Shown one piece after another: positions 10,216-20,801 of a stretch of DNA of 64,000 nucleotides. A program made the translations under genes and the position numbers. The notes below the pieces were generated by a model that saw only the letters and a list, made by a program, of their open reading frames with translations, was not told where the DNA came from and searched no databases. Numbering within the stretch: position 1 is the first letter of the stretch; each line of letters begins with the position of its first letter. Origin of the DNA: Malachius bipustulatus (Eukaryota > Arthropoda > Insecta > Coleoptera > Melyridae). The stretch covers positions 82,828,186 to 82,892,185 of the forward strand of contig OU342630.1 in the NCBI GenBank assembly GCA_910589415.1. Direction: 5' to 3'.

Positions 10216-11738
10216 ACATAAATTCTCTGTCTCTGTAATTCGCTTGTTACATACATAAATAATTATGAATCTGAACCATCACTCCGGTTTTTTCTAACTA
10301 AACAAGCTCCCCTATATTTAGTCCAATAACAAACTCCTAGAATATCGAAATTTTATAATGTAAATCGAGAATAAGTTGGACAAAACTATATTCCTATTCA
10401 ATATAATGATCGTTTGAGATCTAATAGAATGGAGAGCATTGTAAAACAAATAGATCTGAGAGAAATCACAGACAATGTAGACTGGCGACATTAAAATTCT
10501 CATTTCCTGGTCGCAATAACTGAAAGGCAAGAGCTTACTTCCGACGATGTATGTATGTTTTAGTGTAGATAGATGATGAGATGATGGATAAGCTTGCACT
10601 GGTTAAGTTGGGAGACTTGCACTGGTTGTTGAAGAATTAATGCTTTGATAAGCTATAGGTACTTAAAAAATATCCTAAATTCTTCTGATTTTTAGCTAAA
10701 AAGAAGTTATATCTTTTTTCACGCAATCTAAATGACTAAAAACGAAAAAAAAAAACGGTATTAGAGGTATGCAACTATAAAAATTGGAATTTCTAAGAAG
10801 TGTAGGTATTTGGTGCTCGATATAACGAGTAAGCAGCAGGAACTCTAATCACATTTGAATAATAAATTCAGGTAAATATAGAGCTTATTAAGAAAGCATC
10901 GATTTTCCATTAAATACATTATTTCTTGTCACTTTCTTATTGTGATTCGAATCAATAGACCCCTTCGATTACTATTCGATTACTACCTTAACGATAATAA
11001 GGTGGTTACTAATAATTGTTGTGCTGTGCTGCTTTTCCCTTGATTTGAATATTCAATGCGATATTGATTCCGCTTTTATGGATAGTTATACATACGTACA
11101 ACATACGTGGCATGTACGTAACAAAACTGCATGGAAATTAAAAATCAAATACTTGCTTGCACATACTCTTTAATGCTCTTTAAAAAAATTCTGATGCAAA
11201 ATTAAAAGAAAGGCTGATGTGGAGCTGTTGCGCTCTCGGTATTAAGTTCATTATTCACAAACTTGTTTCTATGAAAAACTCTTGCTTTATTAACTTAGCA
11301 TAAGAGCTGGATATACCTGTCTTTAAGAATAGGCAGGCTTTAATCCTGTGTTAAAATTAATAATAACGAGCACAAAAGCGTTTGTTGACGGTTAAGCTAC
11401 CGGTTTTTCAGCTACAAAACAAAAGTGTCCATGATGTATATGACCGGCGACGAAAAAACTTCGCTAGGCTTGTGTAGAAAATGTGAATGAACCTTCTACA
11501 ACTATATACGATATTAATATTGTTGAAATATTATAGCTCGATTTGTGTTATTATTATGTCGTGAATCGTGATGGTGTTTGCTTAATTTTTATATGACAGG
11601 ATTTTTTATATGACAAATTTAATTTTCAAATAAATAAAAACCTCATGAATCAAAACCTAACAAGAAAATATAAAATACATTATATCTAGAAATGTGCGTA
11701 TAGTTATAAAGTTTGGAACAAAACATGAGTTTTGTTGT
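10216..11738. other. AT-rich sequence, nothing recognised
   Basis: No ORF with family motifs, no long inverted arms. The minus-strand frame 10318-10599 is hydrophobic low-complexity and looks spurious. Confidence 0.5.
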
Positions 11739-12064
11739 CCCTTTGTACAACACGTAGGGGGTTGTTTTAAAAAAAAATCATCATGATGACGTCATTGAAC
11801 GAAAACACATGACGTCATAAGAACTTGTAGATGTCAGAAGATCTAAAAAACCAATTCGAGCTGTCAAAGCGATTTCCACAAAGCGTCACTAATTATGAAA
11901 TTAGTGACAGATACGTGACGCTTTGTGGAAATCGCTTTGACAGCTCGAATTGGTTTTTTAGATCTTCTGACATCTACAAGCTCTTATGACGTCATGTGTT
12001 TTCGTTCAATGACGTCATCATGATGATTTTTTTAAAAACAACCCCCTACGTGTTGTACAAAGGG
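11739..12064. repeat. Near-perfect long hairpin (MITE-like), 150-bp arms
   Basis: 11739-11889 is the almost exact reverse complement of 11915-12064, leaving a 25-bp loop. The outer ends start CCCTTTGTACAACACGTAGG on both arms. Each arm carries two copies of TGACGTCA (the CREB/ATF palindrome), so four occur in 326 bp. Arm identity is very high, with only a few substitutions and one indel, implying a young element or ongoing arm homogenisation. No ORF. No clear target-site duplication was found (flanks TTTTGTTGT and CTTCCTAAG). Confidence 0.9.
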
Positions 12065-12070
12065 CTTCCT

Positions 12071-12262
12071 AAGAAGAATACTACCTCAAAGTTTCATATA
12101 CGTATTCGTAAATCCAAAACAGTTACGGCATCTTTTTTAAATTTACAGCAATTTTTTAAATTTTTATGAGTGTAAAAGTCCTTATAACAAATTAAAGTTT
12201 GACATGCCATAACTTTTTTGAATTAACGAATATACGAGTGAAACTTTGAGCAAATGTTCTTC
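12071..12262. repeat. Second, older inverted repeat adjacent to the hairpin
   Basis: 12071-12129 pairs with 12203-12262: TCAAAGTTTCATATACGTAT on the left against TCAAAGTTTCACTCGTATAT on the reverse complement of the right, ending GTTACGGCAT against GTTATGGCAT. The arms are about 80% alike, clearly older than the neighbouring 11739-12064 hairpin. Confidence 0.75.
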
Positions 12263-14345
12263 GCTCAAAAGATTCGATGGCATGATGACCTTCTCTTCAA
12301 TTTTTTTTTTGGAAATTTCAAAATTATGGAAATTAGGCGCAAACATAATTGAAAAGGCAAGTGGATGAAGGTGTTATGTTACAGATTGTCACTTCTGAGA
12401 TAATCAATGTTTAGTGTATCACTCAAGTAAGTACTACGAAACTTTTATCTTGAATAAGGACAGTTTTTAAAGAACAAGTATCACACAGATATAGAACTGT
12501 TTTGTCTACAGGAGGTTTAACTTTTCCTTGACCTCTATTAAGGATTCATATGCACTTCACACTTAGGTCTTAGGTCCATTTGAATTGCACCCTTAATAAT
12601 TGGGGTAATGACAGAAGAGGCTTGTTTAGCGCCTTTTTCAGTGAAGAACTGAATATTAAAAAAAGCTAAGTACATAACAACACCTTCATCAAAATATCAG
12701 CACTGAAAATGTTTTGAACATATTGAAATAAATGAACCTTAGTCTTTATAATATTGAAACAAAAGTTATGAAGAATTGAGGCTCAACAATAATAATTGAA
12801 ACAATGTCTGAAATGATTGAATAACATTTATGTATATAAATTTGTATTTACGGCTGTGTTATTATTTCTTTTTGTTATAAATTAACATTTCGTCATGAGA
12901 AGAGCCAGCAGGTGTCTCGGGAATCAACTTATGTCGGAAATAAAGAACGAGGTTAGCCGCCTACACTGCTTTTATTTTTCTCGTTCTTTATTATTAAAAC
13001 GAAATAACGAACTTTATTATTACAAATACACGCTCCAAATACTATTTGTCCCCCTGAATTGCTGACATAAGAAAATTAGCTTCGTTAATTTTTGAAGTGC
13101 TCGTTTTAACTCAGGTGCCTACATGCATGGGGGTATGACAATTCGTAACAAAATAATGTCTCCGTGTGTGTTATTTGTTATTTGCTGATGTATTTAGCGA
13201 AATTGGTTCAATTATACAAACGGCGATATACAGGTCGAAAGAATTAACAATTACCTAACAACGGTTGAGAAAATACCGAGAAATAGGTCACAGAAACCCT
13301 TATTATTTACCGTCCTGCAACGACAACCCTTAATTTAAAACTGATTCCTAGGATATTTTCTCATGCTGTTTTAGGCGAATGAAATGTGAGCAAGAGCAGT
13401 GACATCGGCGTAGCCTTTCATAGCAAAGGTGGAAGGATTTCAGATCGTGGTACAGATGCTTACTTTGAGATTTCATTTTCAAGGGACGTAATTTAATACC
13501 TTCTTTATAGTTGTAACTGTCTATAGGGTGAAATAGGTCAGTGTTTAGTGAGTGCGAATGGCTTACTACCGACTAGGATCTTAATTTCTTATTACCTGGG
13601 AATTATTTATGTGATCGAGATTGTTCAGTGGATCGTGATGTCATCTGTTTAGGGTCGGATCTTCATCTTATCTTTCAACATTTTTTATTCGAATAATATT
13701 TATGGCGAAATTTATTGCGCAAACTTTAGTTCTTTGGATCAAAATGAATGAAAGATTTTAAGAACACTTTTGCAGACAATTTCCAGTCAATTGAAAATAT
13801 TTTTCGAGTAATATTATGATGACACTAGTAAATAATTATTTCTACTACAATATCGCATCTTTTCTTTGATTTTTGAATTTTTTTAAGTTATGAATAACAA
13901 TAATTTAATAATTTTAACTGCCATTATGTGTCATGCATAATAGTTATTTATATATCTAACAGGCTTATTTTTAAGTTGAGGTACCTAATTATTTTAATAT
14001 CCTGAAGAATTCCTTAGGGAAACAACTTTTTCATAAAACTTTTTATAATCACATCGAAAACAAAAGACTTTTGAAATATCTTTTGTATTGGACTTGTGAA
14101 GACTTTTGAAAGCTTTTGAAAGATCTCAACTCCACAATATACATAAATCCAGCCCACTGGATAATATGTGAAGGTCGATCTGATTGAAATTCAAAAGTTA
14201 TATCTGATAGAAACCTTTTTTTTATAATTTTGTTACAGCAAATCACAAATTCTGTAAATTCATTCATTTTCCTATGTCAGGAGGGAATGATTTTCAGAGC
14301 CATCATGTTATTACCTATAAAGTGCAATTTGGTTGAATTTTCTAG
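12263..14345. other. AT-rich intergenic-like sequence with one small hairpin
   Basis: The only structure noted is a perfect 13-bp stem AATAAAGAACGAG (12939-12951) with CTCGTTCTTTATT (12980-12992). No gene recognised. The minus-strand frame 14049-14267 has no family signature. Confidence 0.5.
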
Positions 14346-14366
14346 TTTTTTTTTTTTTTTTTTTTT
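14346..14366. repeat. Poly(T) run of 21
   Basis: A pure homopolymer about 230 bp before the RT frame. It could be the poly(A) tail of an unrelated minus-strand retrocopy. Confidence 0.8.
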
Positions 14367-14572
14367 AATTTACCTTACCTACTTATTAAAATTAGTTATA
14401 TTCTAGTTAATTCCTTTTTTTTTCTTGCTTATTGTTTTGTAGCTTTACGTAAGACAATTTTTCGATTGCTTATATGAGTTTAATAGTTATCACATTTTTA
14501 AAATTATTAAAACCTATCTCTTTTATTTTTCACTTAATTGAGAAAAGTTATTAAAAAAGTTGTTTGTTTTGA

Positions 14573-16165
14573 TGGATTAATTATACAAAGTGTTTAAAGA
14601 AATATGTCATCAAATCATCAAATCATACTATCACTACCCACCACTTTACCACTGAAGAAGTTGAACAGAAGCTTTCTTCTCTGGACGTGAAGAAGGGAGC
14701 CGGTCCCGACGGAATACCTCCCCTTGTATTAAAAAGATGTAGCTCAGCATTGGCATATCCAATTCAACAACTATTTCAGATCTCCTTTGATAGTGGGATA
14801 TTCCCAGATACTTGGAAACTTTCCTCTTTGAAACCAATCTATAAATCCGGTGATAAAGTCAACATCAAGAACTACCGAGGGATATCCAATCTTTCAAGCT
14901 TGCCCAAAGTGTTCGAATCCATCATCACCGATGAGCTTTTTTTCAAGTTTAAGCACGTTATTGCTCCTGAACAACATGGCTTTTTTCGGGGTCGTTCAAC
15001 GGCAACAAATTTGGCAGTTTTTCAACATCACTTAACGGCTGCCTTGGAGCGTGGATGTCAAGTTGACACTGTCTACACCGACATTTCGAAGGCATTTGAC
15101 AGTATTCCCCGTGAGTTAGTTGCCGCGAAGCTTGAGGCTCTGGGTGTGCACGGTGTTTATTTGAGGTGGATTGTGTCATACCTGTCTGATCGGGTGCAGT
15201 GCGTAAAGATCGGTTCCTGTGTCTCTCGGCTAATAAAAGTCACGAGCGGAGTACCGCAGGGCTCACATATTGGCCCGATTATTTTTACTCTATTTATTAA
15301 TGATGTAGTAAAGTGTCTTAAATATTGTAAGTGTTTGTTGTATGCTGACGACCTTAAGTTATTTTGCAATGTATCCTCTATTCAGGACTGTCTGAATATT
15401 CAGGAAGATTTAGAAAGTCTCTCAATGTGGTGTCAGCGTAGTTTGCTAAAACTCAATATTGATAAATGTAAGGTGTTGCGCTTCTCAAGAGGATCGAATC
15501 CTATAAACTTTATGTACAATCTCAATGGTGCAACTCTTGAAGTAGTTAGTCAATTTAACGATTTAGGTATCACTTTTGATCAGTCTCTGTCATTCATTCC
15601 ACACATTGATAGCATTGTTTTGAAGGGTTTCCGGATGCTGGGCTTTGTGAAGCGTCATACAACACATGTGAACGACTGCAAAGCTATTGCCATGCTTTAC
15701 AATTCTTACGTACGTAGTATCTTAGAGTACAATAGTGTAATTTGGTCACCACATTATCAATGTCATATAGATAAACTAGAACGCGTACAGAATAAATATG
15801 TCAGGTATTATCTGTGGAAATATAAATTTCCGTATGAGGAGATATCTTACAAAGTCCGGGTGCAACTTGTTGGTATCTCTACACTACAGTTACGAAGAAA
15901 TCATTCCATGATTTTTTTCCTGCATAAAATTTTGAACAATCTTGTGGACTGTGAGGAGTTGTTGAACAGTCTTACCATACGTATACCGGCTAAACGTACG
16001 AGATCGACCAGGTTTTTTGAGATAGCTCATCACCGTACTAATTATGGAGCTAATGACATAATTAGTAGAATGTGCATATTGTATGACGATTCATACCAGC
16101 AATTCGATCCATTTAAATCTCCGTTTCCCACATTTAAAAGAAACCTAATCACAAGTTACTTCTGA
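14573..16165 (+). CDS. Non-LTR retrotransposon reverse transcriptase (5'-truncated, intact frame)
   Basis: The frame is open from 14573; the GTG at 14687 is not a real start, since HFTTEEVEQKLSSLDVKKGA runs through it with the usual pre-RT pattern. Counting from 14687, RT motifs are GAGPDGIPP (4-12), YRGISNL (63-69), EQHGFFRGRST (95-105), motif A TDISKAFD (131-138) with its catalytic Asp, SGVPQGSHIGP (187-197), motif C YADD (219-222) with both Asp, and WCQRSLLKLNIDKCK shortly after. A C-terminal region with EYNSVIWSPHY follows. All polymerase residues are intact and there is no stop in 530 codons, so the copy is young. It lacks the endonuclease needed for autonomous insertion. YADDLKLF and the C-terminal pattern suggest the Jockey/CR1 group; clade is uncertain. 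Confidence 0.9.
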   Translation, partial: WINYTKCLKKYVIKSSNHTITTHHFTTEEVEQKLSSLDVKKGAGPDGIPPLVLKRCSSALAYPIQQLFQISFDSGIFPDTWKLSSLKPIYKSGDKVNIKNYRGISNLSSLPKVFESIITDELFFKFKHVIAPEQHGFFRGRSTATNLAVFQHHLTAALERGCQVDTVYTDISKAFDSIPRELVAAKLEALGVHGVYLRWIVSYLSDRVQCVKIGSCVSRLIKVTSGVPQGSHIGPIIFTLFINDVVKCLKYCKCLLYADDLKLFCNVSSIQDCLNIQEDLESLSMWCQRSLLKLNIDKCKVLRFSRGSNPINFMYNLNGATLEVVSQFNDLGITFDQSLSFIPHIDSIVLKGFRMLGFVKRHTTHVNDCKAIAMLYNSYVRSILEYNSVIWSPHYQCHIDKLERVQNKYVRYYLWKYKFPYEEISYKVRVQLVGISTLQLRRNHSMIFFLHKILNNLVDCEELLNSLTIRIPAKRTRSTRFFEIAHHRTNYGANDIISRMCILYDDSYQQFDPFKSPFPTFKRNLITSYF

Positions 16166-16350
16166 CATTTGTTCTATAATACTTTCTTGTATTGACCTAT
16201 GTGTATTAGGTGTATACCTAATTTTAGTTAAATTTAAGTTTAGTTTAGTACTCATCAAGTTGTGATGTATATAAATGTAAATGTACCAATTGGAATTAAT
16301 TTTCTGTAGAGTACTTACTTCCTAAATAAAATGTCTCAACTTAAAAAAAT
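14573..16350 (+). mobile_element. 5'-truncated Jockey/CR1-like non-LTR retrotransposon
   Basis: The RT frame is open from 14573 with clear homology from about 14618, and the similarity begins inside the linker between endonuclease and RT domains, so the endonuclease and ORF1 are missing, the common outcome of incomplete target-primed reverse transcription. The 3' untranslated part has AATAAA (16325-16330) and a short A run (16343-16349). No target duplication was identified. The inverted copy of another repeat (16356-16715) follows immediately. Confidence 0.8.
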
Positions 16351-16355
16351 CAGTC

Positions 16356-16715
16356 TGCATGCGCGAAATTGAACTTGTGCTCGAGAAGGGGAGCTTCGAG
16401 AAAAATCATTCGAAAGTCCCATAATTTCGCGGGCGAGATGCATACAAGATTTTTTAGAAAGCTTTATTGAAATAAACGAAAACATTGGAATTGATACCTT
16501 TATAATAATCATGAAAATAACGCAAGGGAACTTTCATTTCAGTGCAAAGTTGCTTGTTGTTTTTTTGTTGCTAATAAAACATTAACGTGTTTCCCATTAC
16601 GGTGAACGAAATAGTTTTCGCTCTAGTGCGAAAAATACTTCGCACACGCTTCGGAGTAGACAGAAATACTGTGCCATTTTTCATTCGGAATTAATGAAAA
16701 AATGTTGAAAAATGT
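16356..16715 (-). mobile_element. Unclassified repeat element, shorter inverted copy
   Basis: On the minus strand it matches both flanks of 9600-10215 (TTCGAATG, GCAACTTTGCAC, CAATAAAGCT and the GCATCTC/GCGAAATTATGG block) but lacks the roughly 270-bp internal part with the ORF. It is therefore a deletion derivative or the longer copy carries an insert. It abuts the 3' end of the non-LTR element. Confidence 0.65.
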
Positions 16716-16769
16716 TGACATTTATGTTAAAAATCTAACATTTTTCTAAAATACATTTTTGTGATACAA

Positions 16770-16845
16770 GTTGCAAAAATAAGAGTGTGTCAAGCACGCG
16801 AAGAAAATAGACCAACGAGGCCGAAGGCCGAGTTTTACAGCCGTC
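16770..16845 (-). repeat. Copy of a repeat with palindromic GGCCGAAGGCC core
   Basis: ACGAGGCCGAAGGCCGAG with GATACAAGTTGCAAAAATAA upstream recurs in the opposite orientation at 48667 (GGGCCTTCGGCCTCG, followed by TCTTCGTCGCGTGCTT) and at 49258 (CTCGGCCTTCGGCATCA, followed by TTCAACTTGTATCAC). Confidence 0.6.
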
Positions 16846-17932
16846 AAGTGTGTCATGTTCATTAGGCATCTACCTTCTATTGTCTAAGTAACTGTCATTA
16901 ATAAGGTCAATTTACATCTAACGGCGCGGACATTGGCCATGTTCAACGTGGCCAATTTATTCCATTTATTAATAAAAATGCAAGTCCACATTGAAAAACT
17001 TAAAAAATTCTTTTTGAAATAAGAAAATTGTTAAAAGCGTAATTGAAAATATAAATTATTAACTGATGTTAATAAGACTATCCATATTATACATATCTAT
17101 TGTGTGAATAAAATTATTGAATCTTTTATAAATAATAAAAAAATAATAAAAATAATATATCTCTTCTTCTTTTTGCTATAACAATCAATTCCCTTCCAGG
17201 TGGCTGTGTCAATCATTCAGGTACATAATACATAAATAGGCATATATTCGTGCATATTATGTATTTGTCACATTTCTGAAAGGCTTCGCGGCATTTTTCC
17301 GATGACTCAATGGTTGGTTCCATCTCAAGAACAAAACGTCCCTTTCAGAGAAGATCTTTTTTGTCTCGAAATTACTTAATAACATGGTTGAGCAGTCCAG
17401 GGTTTTAAACTGGTCGGGATCTAATTTCCTTTCAGACTTTAATTCCTTCAGAAAGTGAGCAATGAATATTTAGTAAAACTTTATACCTGACTAGAATAAT
17501 AGAGGCTTTATTTCAAGACCCATAGCCATGCTTACACCCACTAAATTGCTCCGGCTTACCTTGACAAACACCTGGCTAATTTGTGACTCTAATACAAAGG
17601 GCCTCAGCCTGCTCCATGCTATCCTTTCAAAGAATGAGCGCTCTTGTGCGTTCCGCGGGTGCAGACGACACAACACAACACACCGACTTCGTTATTCTTG
17701 TGTCATTAGTTTTGTTCTTGTAGTAGGCTGGCAAGGTCCAATAAAATTTTTTGAAATTATAATCTTTTGTTTTGCCTGCATTATGCAGAAAAAATATTCT
17801 CTTATTTCTCTTAAATCCTATTTTTCTTAAACCAATTCAGACTTAAACCCAACTTTTCAAAAAGTTATAAAGGTCGCAAGCTTAATCGGATTCTAGTCCT
17901 TATTGGCGCTTTTTTGTTCCTCTCGATTGCAT
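16846..17932. other. No confirmed gene
   Basis: The minus-strand frame 17491-17676 (61 residues) contains a strong donor-like CAAGGTAAGC near 17560, but no good acceptor or family match was seen, so an exon here is unproven. The rest is AT-rich. Confidence 0.3.
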
Positions 17933-18205
17933 ACAGGGTGTTACTTAATGAAAGGCCGTAGCTTCAATTAAGGATGCATTCCTGAATCAAATTCAAGTAG
18001 AAAAGTTCATATAAACATGCGTCCGAAAGAGTCCGGTTTTCAAGATGCAGAGCTGAAAGTTTGAAAAAAAAATCGTTTGTTTCCTGTTTTTTTGTAGATT
18101 TTGTCGGAATTTGACAGTGTTGTTCGTTGTGATAAGACGCTAAGCTAACTAGATGATAATTATGAGCTCCAGTGATATCCCGGAGCAGTCTCACGAATAA
18201 TACTG
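17933..18205 (+). repeat. TACAGGGTG-tagged repeat
   Basis: It begins ATACAGGGTGTTACTTAATG. No matching right-hand tag was found, so the end is a guess. It belongs to the set of dispersed repeats in this window that share this end motif. Confidence 0.45.
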
Positions 18206-18751
18206 ACAAAAAAAAATCTAAGCCACGGACGTGTTTACAAATTTTATATTTTTCTGATTTTAATACCTAAGTACCTAAAAACACAATTCATGTCTTTTCA
18301 TGTATTTTTCAGATGTATTTTCGGATGTTTGTGAAAAATACACTGAGAGAAAAAAGCGCTTAATAGTTAAGACATTATTCGTTAGGAAGAATTTCTTGAC
18401 ATATAAGTCACGGTTTTTTGTTTACAAGCATAGGTGTTAATATTTATGGATGCAAATTTGAGAGAAAATAATGAACAACTTTCACATTAAATGACCCTAT
18501 GTTTGAAGAAAATATTTTAATATAAACAAACTATTTTTATTATTACAGTACTATGTTGCTTTTCATCTAGTCTATAAGCATATACTCTATTTTTTAGCGA
18601 AAGGTATTTTACCATTCATGCATAGTGTTATTTTATTAGTAAGTAGTGGTGAGATTTTTGATCAAAATAATAATATTCTAATTGTTACTTTACGTGTTTA
18701 ATGTCTGATTGTGAGCTAATAATGAACTTTCGTTAGGCTTATATTTATTGT

Positions 18752-18770
18752 ACGAGCGCGCGCCGCGCAT
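18752..18770 (+). promoter_or_regulatory. CG-rich block upstream of the SAM gene
   Basis: GAGCGCGCGCCGCGCAT stands out in otherwise AT-rich DNA, about 105 bp before the ATG at 18875. Its position suggests a promoter element of the transposon-borne gene; this is inference from location and composition only. Confidence 0.3.
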
Positions 18771-18874
18771 TACTATGCCATCTCACTGCAACCGTAATTT
18801 GATGGGTAAGAAGTACCTTGCATTTTGCGTTTGTTTATTCCATCGCTATCATAAAACAAAACTAAAAAAAAACA

Positions 18875-19936
18875 ATGGATTTCGAAGATGCAGATAACTG
18901 CAGAAGTGTTTTAAAGTGTTGTGGGCTAGAACATTTAGCTCCCAAATTCGAAGGTAAGTTAATTTATTTATTTTGCTTTCCTTTAACCGGCATGTAAGCT
19001 GGACTGTTGATGCATAAAATTAAAATTAATATTTCTATATAAATCAGCGGCCACTCGTATCTTTTCACAACAATTTTTGCTCCATTTATGTTGCATTTTT
19101 AATGTAGTTTCATTTTTATCAGTCACTGTTCATCAATAACCATTGCAAGCCATCTAGAAAACTAATCTAAGGATGCTGGGCTGGATGGAAAAAACTGTAG
19201 TTACTCGAAAAAGCATTCTAGGTTACCTAACATCAGGAGTAAAGCACGCGCATGGTTAAATATTGCGTAATATTGCAGACGAGAATTATTTTATACACGC
19301 GTAGATCCCCCGACCATTCTATATCAATTAACCTAACTTTGGAATTTGTTGATACCTATTCAACAACGCTGGGGATTATTAAAATTTCGTTTTTATTTTC
19401 TTTTTTTTTCATTCATTATATCTACCTATTATATTATATAAGTATGCCTACATTATATCGAATGTGGCTTACCGTACCTAAATAATGACCACCTACCCGT
19501 GAGTTAAATATAAACTAAGGAATATACTAGGAAAGATAATTTCTTTATGTTTAAATGTACTCTTTTGTAATAATTATTTGCTTTTTGTGATTTAGAGGAA
19601 GCCATTTCTATGAAGGTGCTGTGCTCGCTCACATTAGAAGCTTTAAAAGAACTGGTACCGAAATTGGGTGAAAGATATATATTTTGATTGACCAATTGAA
19701 CAAAATTAAAGATCAAGAGGTACTAACTACCGTAAGTCTTACTTTATAAGGTTATATTCTCTGATTTTGTTGCCTAGTCATGTCATGCACCTATATTTAT
19801 ATATATACCTATAATGTGTTCATGTAAAATAAGGTCATGCTTTTTTTAGGTATTAGAAGTAAATGGTCAAACGTTTATTGCATCCAATGTTCTATCTCCA
19901 TTAGATACCTATATTAGATACCTACATCATACCTAA
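18875..19936 (+). CDS. Small SAM-domain protein gene (three exons, one frame lesion)
   Basis: Exon 1 is 18875-18953: ATG, then MDFEDADNCRSVLKCCGLEH and LAPKFE, ending G before GTAAGT. Exon 2 starts at 19596 after TTTGTGATTTAG; the split codon joins in phase to give EEAISMKVLCSLTLEALKEL followed by VPKLGERYIF and a stop at 19685-19687. The pattern GLEHLAPKF / L..LT.E.LKELVPKLG is the sterile alpha motif, a small helical protein-interaction fold. A SAM domain normally needs one more helix; one extra T at the TTTT before the stop would continue as LIDQLNKIKDQE to a second donor (GTAAGT at 19732) and a third, phase-0 exon from 19850 to TAA at 19934-19936. So a one-base deletion is likely. The gene lies wholly between the CACTG termini. 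Role unknown; it could serve transposition or be a captured host gene. Confidence 0.7.
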
Positions 19937-19980
19937 TATAGAATATTTTTTTATTTATTGTAATTATTATGTTTTTGATA

Positions 19981-19994
19981 AATAAATCAATAAA
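19981..19994 (+). terminator. Two AATAAA polyadenylation signals
   Basis: AATAAA occurs at 19981-19986 and 19989-19994, just 45-58 bp after the stop of the predicted third exon of the SAM gene. This spacing supports a complete transcription unit. Confidence 0.5.
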
Positions 19995-20468
19995 GTTCAT
20001 ACCACGAGTTTTTATTATTAACAATTGGTAGTTTTTATACCGAAAATTGCATTAGTTAATAGTTAAGTCAACACCAGAACAAATCTGGATTTAACAAAAA
20101 ATTTAGGTAATTTTTAAGCGAATTAAGTGAATAATAACTACAGTTAAATTAACTGTTAACTCACCGCCCTAAGTAACAAAACTCTACCGCGCTAAGCAGC
20201 AACTTATTATAGGTATATTAGTTTGTAGTTTTGTTGCGTTAAATGTTAACGAATAACTTGGTAATAGAAACTTTACAAATCTATATGTTAACTTAGATTA
20301 ATGTGAGATTAAAGTTGCGTCAATTTAAAATTAATACATGGTGCATTTGCATTCCTGTAACAAATCGTTATTTAGAATCAAACACATATTATGTGCGCTA
20401 AATTCAACATTGTTACTCGTTAGAAATTACCCAGTTGCTTTAACAGTTAATGACCATTTCTCTCAGTG

Positions 20469-20801
20469 TATAAAATGAGATCGATTGGGGTGGGGTGGCC
20501 AGAGGAATTGGCGAAAACGGCTCTGAAGGCCTAGTCCTTGGGATGCATAACCCCTTCCTTCCATTACTTTAATGTACCCTTTTTTGTTACTTAAGAGTTA
20601 CAGATTAGGTTAAAGTACTTAACACAGTTAAGGGACTTTTGTATGCTTATGAGAATCTTACTAAAAATTTACGATAACTTCAGTCGTGGCCTGGGATTTA
20701 CACATTCATTAACTACTGAAAAAAAAAACCGAAAAACCTGATTTTTTAACTTCCTAGTGACCTCACAGTTTTTTCCAGTTTTTCTTTGTACACCGTCAAC
20801 G
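20469..20801. other. No recognised feature
   Basis: The stretch between the CACTG element and the minus-strand ORF includes a GC-richer patch (20483-20550) of unknown nature. Confidence 0.4.

Larger units (their letters stand above)
18341..20468 (+). mobile_element. DNA transposon with CACTG termini carrying a SAM-domain gene
   Basis: The ends are CACTGAGAGAAA at 18341 and its exact inverted copy ending at 20468; similarity continues more weakly (TTAATAGTTAA against TTAACTGTTAA). Both sides are flanked by TA. Near the ends, many GTTAA/TTAAC words recur (around 18360, 20055, 20140, 20237, 20288, 20447), like the subterminal repeats of CACTA elements. CACTR ends and a 2-3 bp duplication fit CACTA/EnSpm (CMC), but TA would also fit Tc1/mariner, so the superfamily is open. 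No transposase was seen. The interior holds a compact spliced gene and a short CG-rich block (18752-18770) upstream of it. Confidence 0.7.

Noticed and set aside
11739..12064. Assembly artefact explaining the long palindrome
   Set aside because: The arms differ at several positions and by an indel and flank a unique loop, so a simple mirrored-read artefact is unlikely, although not excluded.
14850..15369. Several open frames in other phases across the RT region
   Set aside because: They overlap the well-supported RT frame and have no motif; shadows.
17491..17676. Exon on the minus strand with a GTAAGC donor
   Set aside because: No convincing acceptor or start and no family match; left as an unproven possibility.
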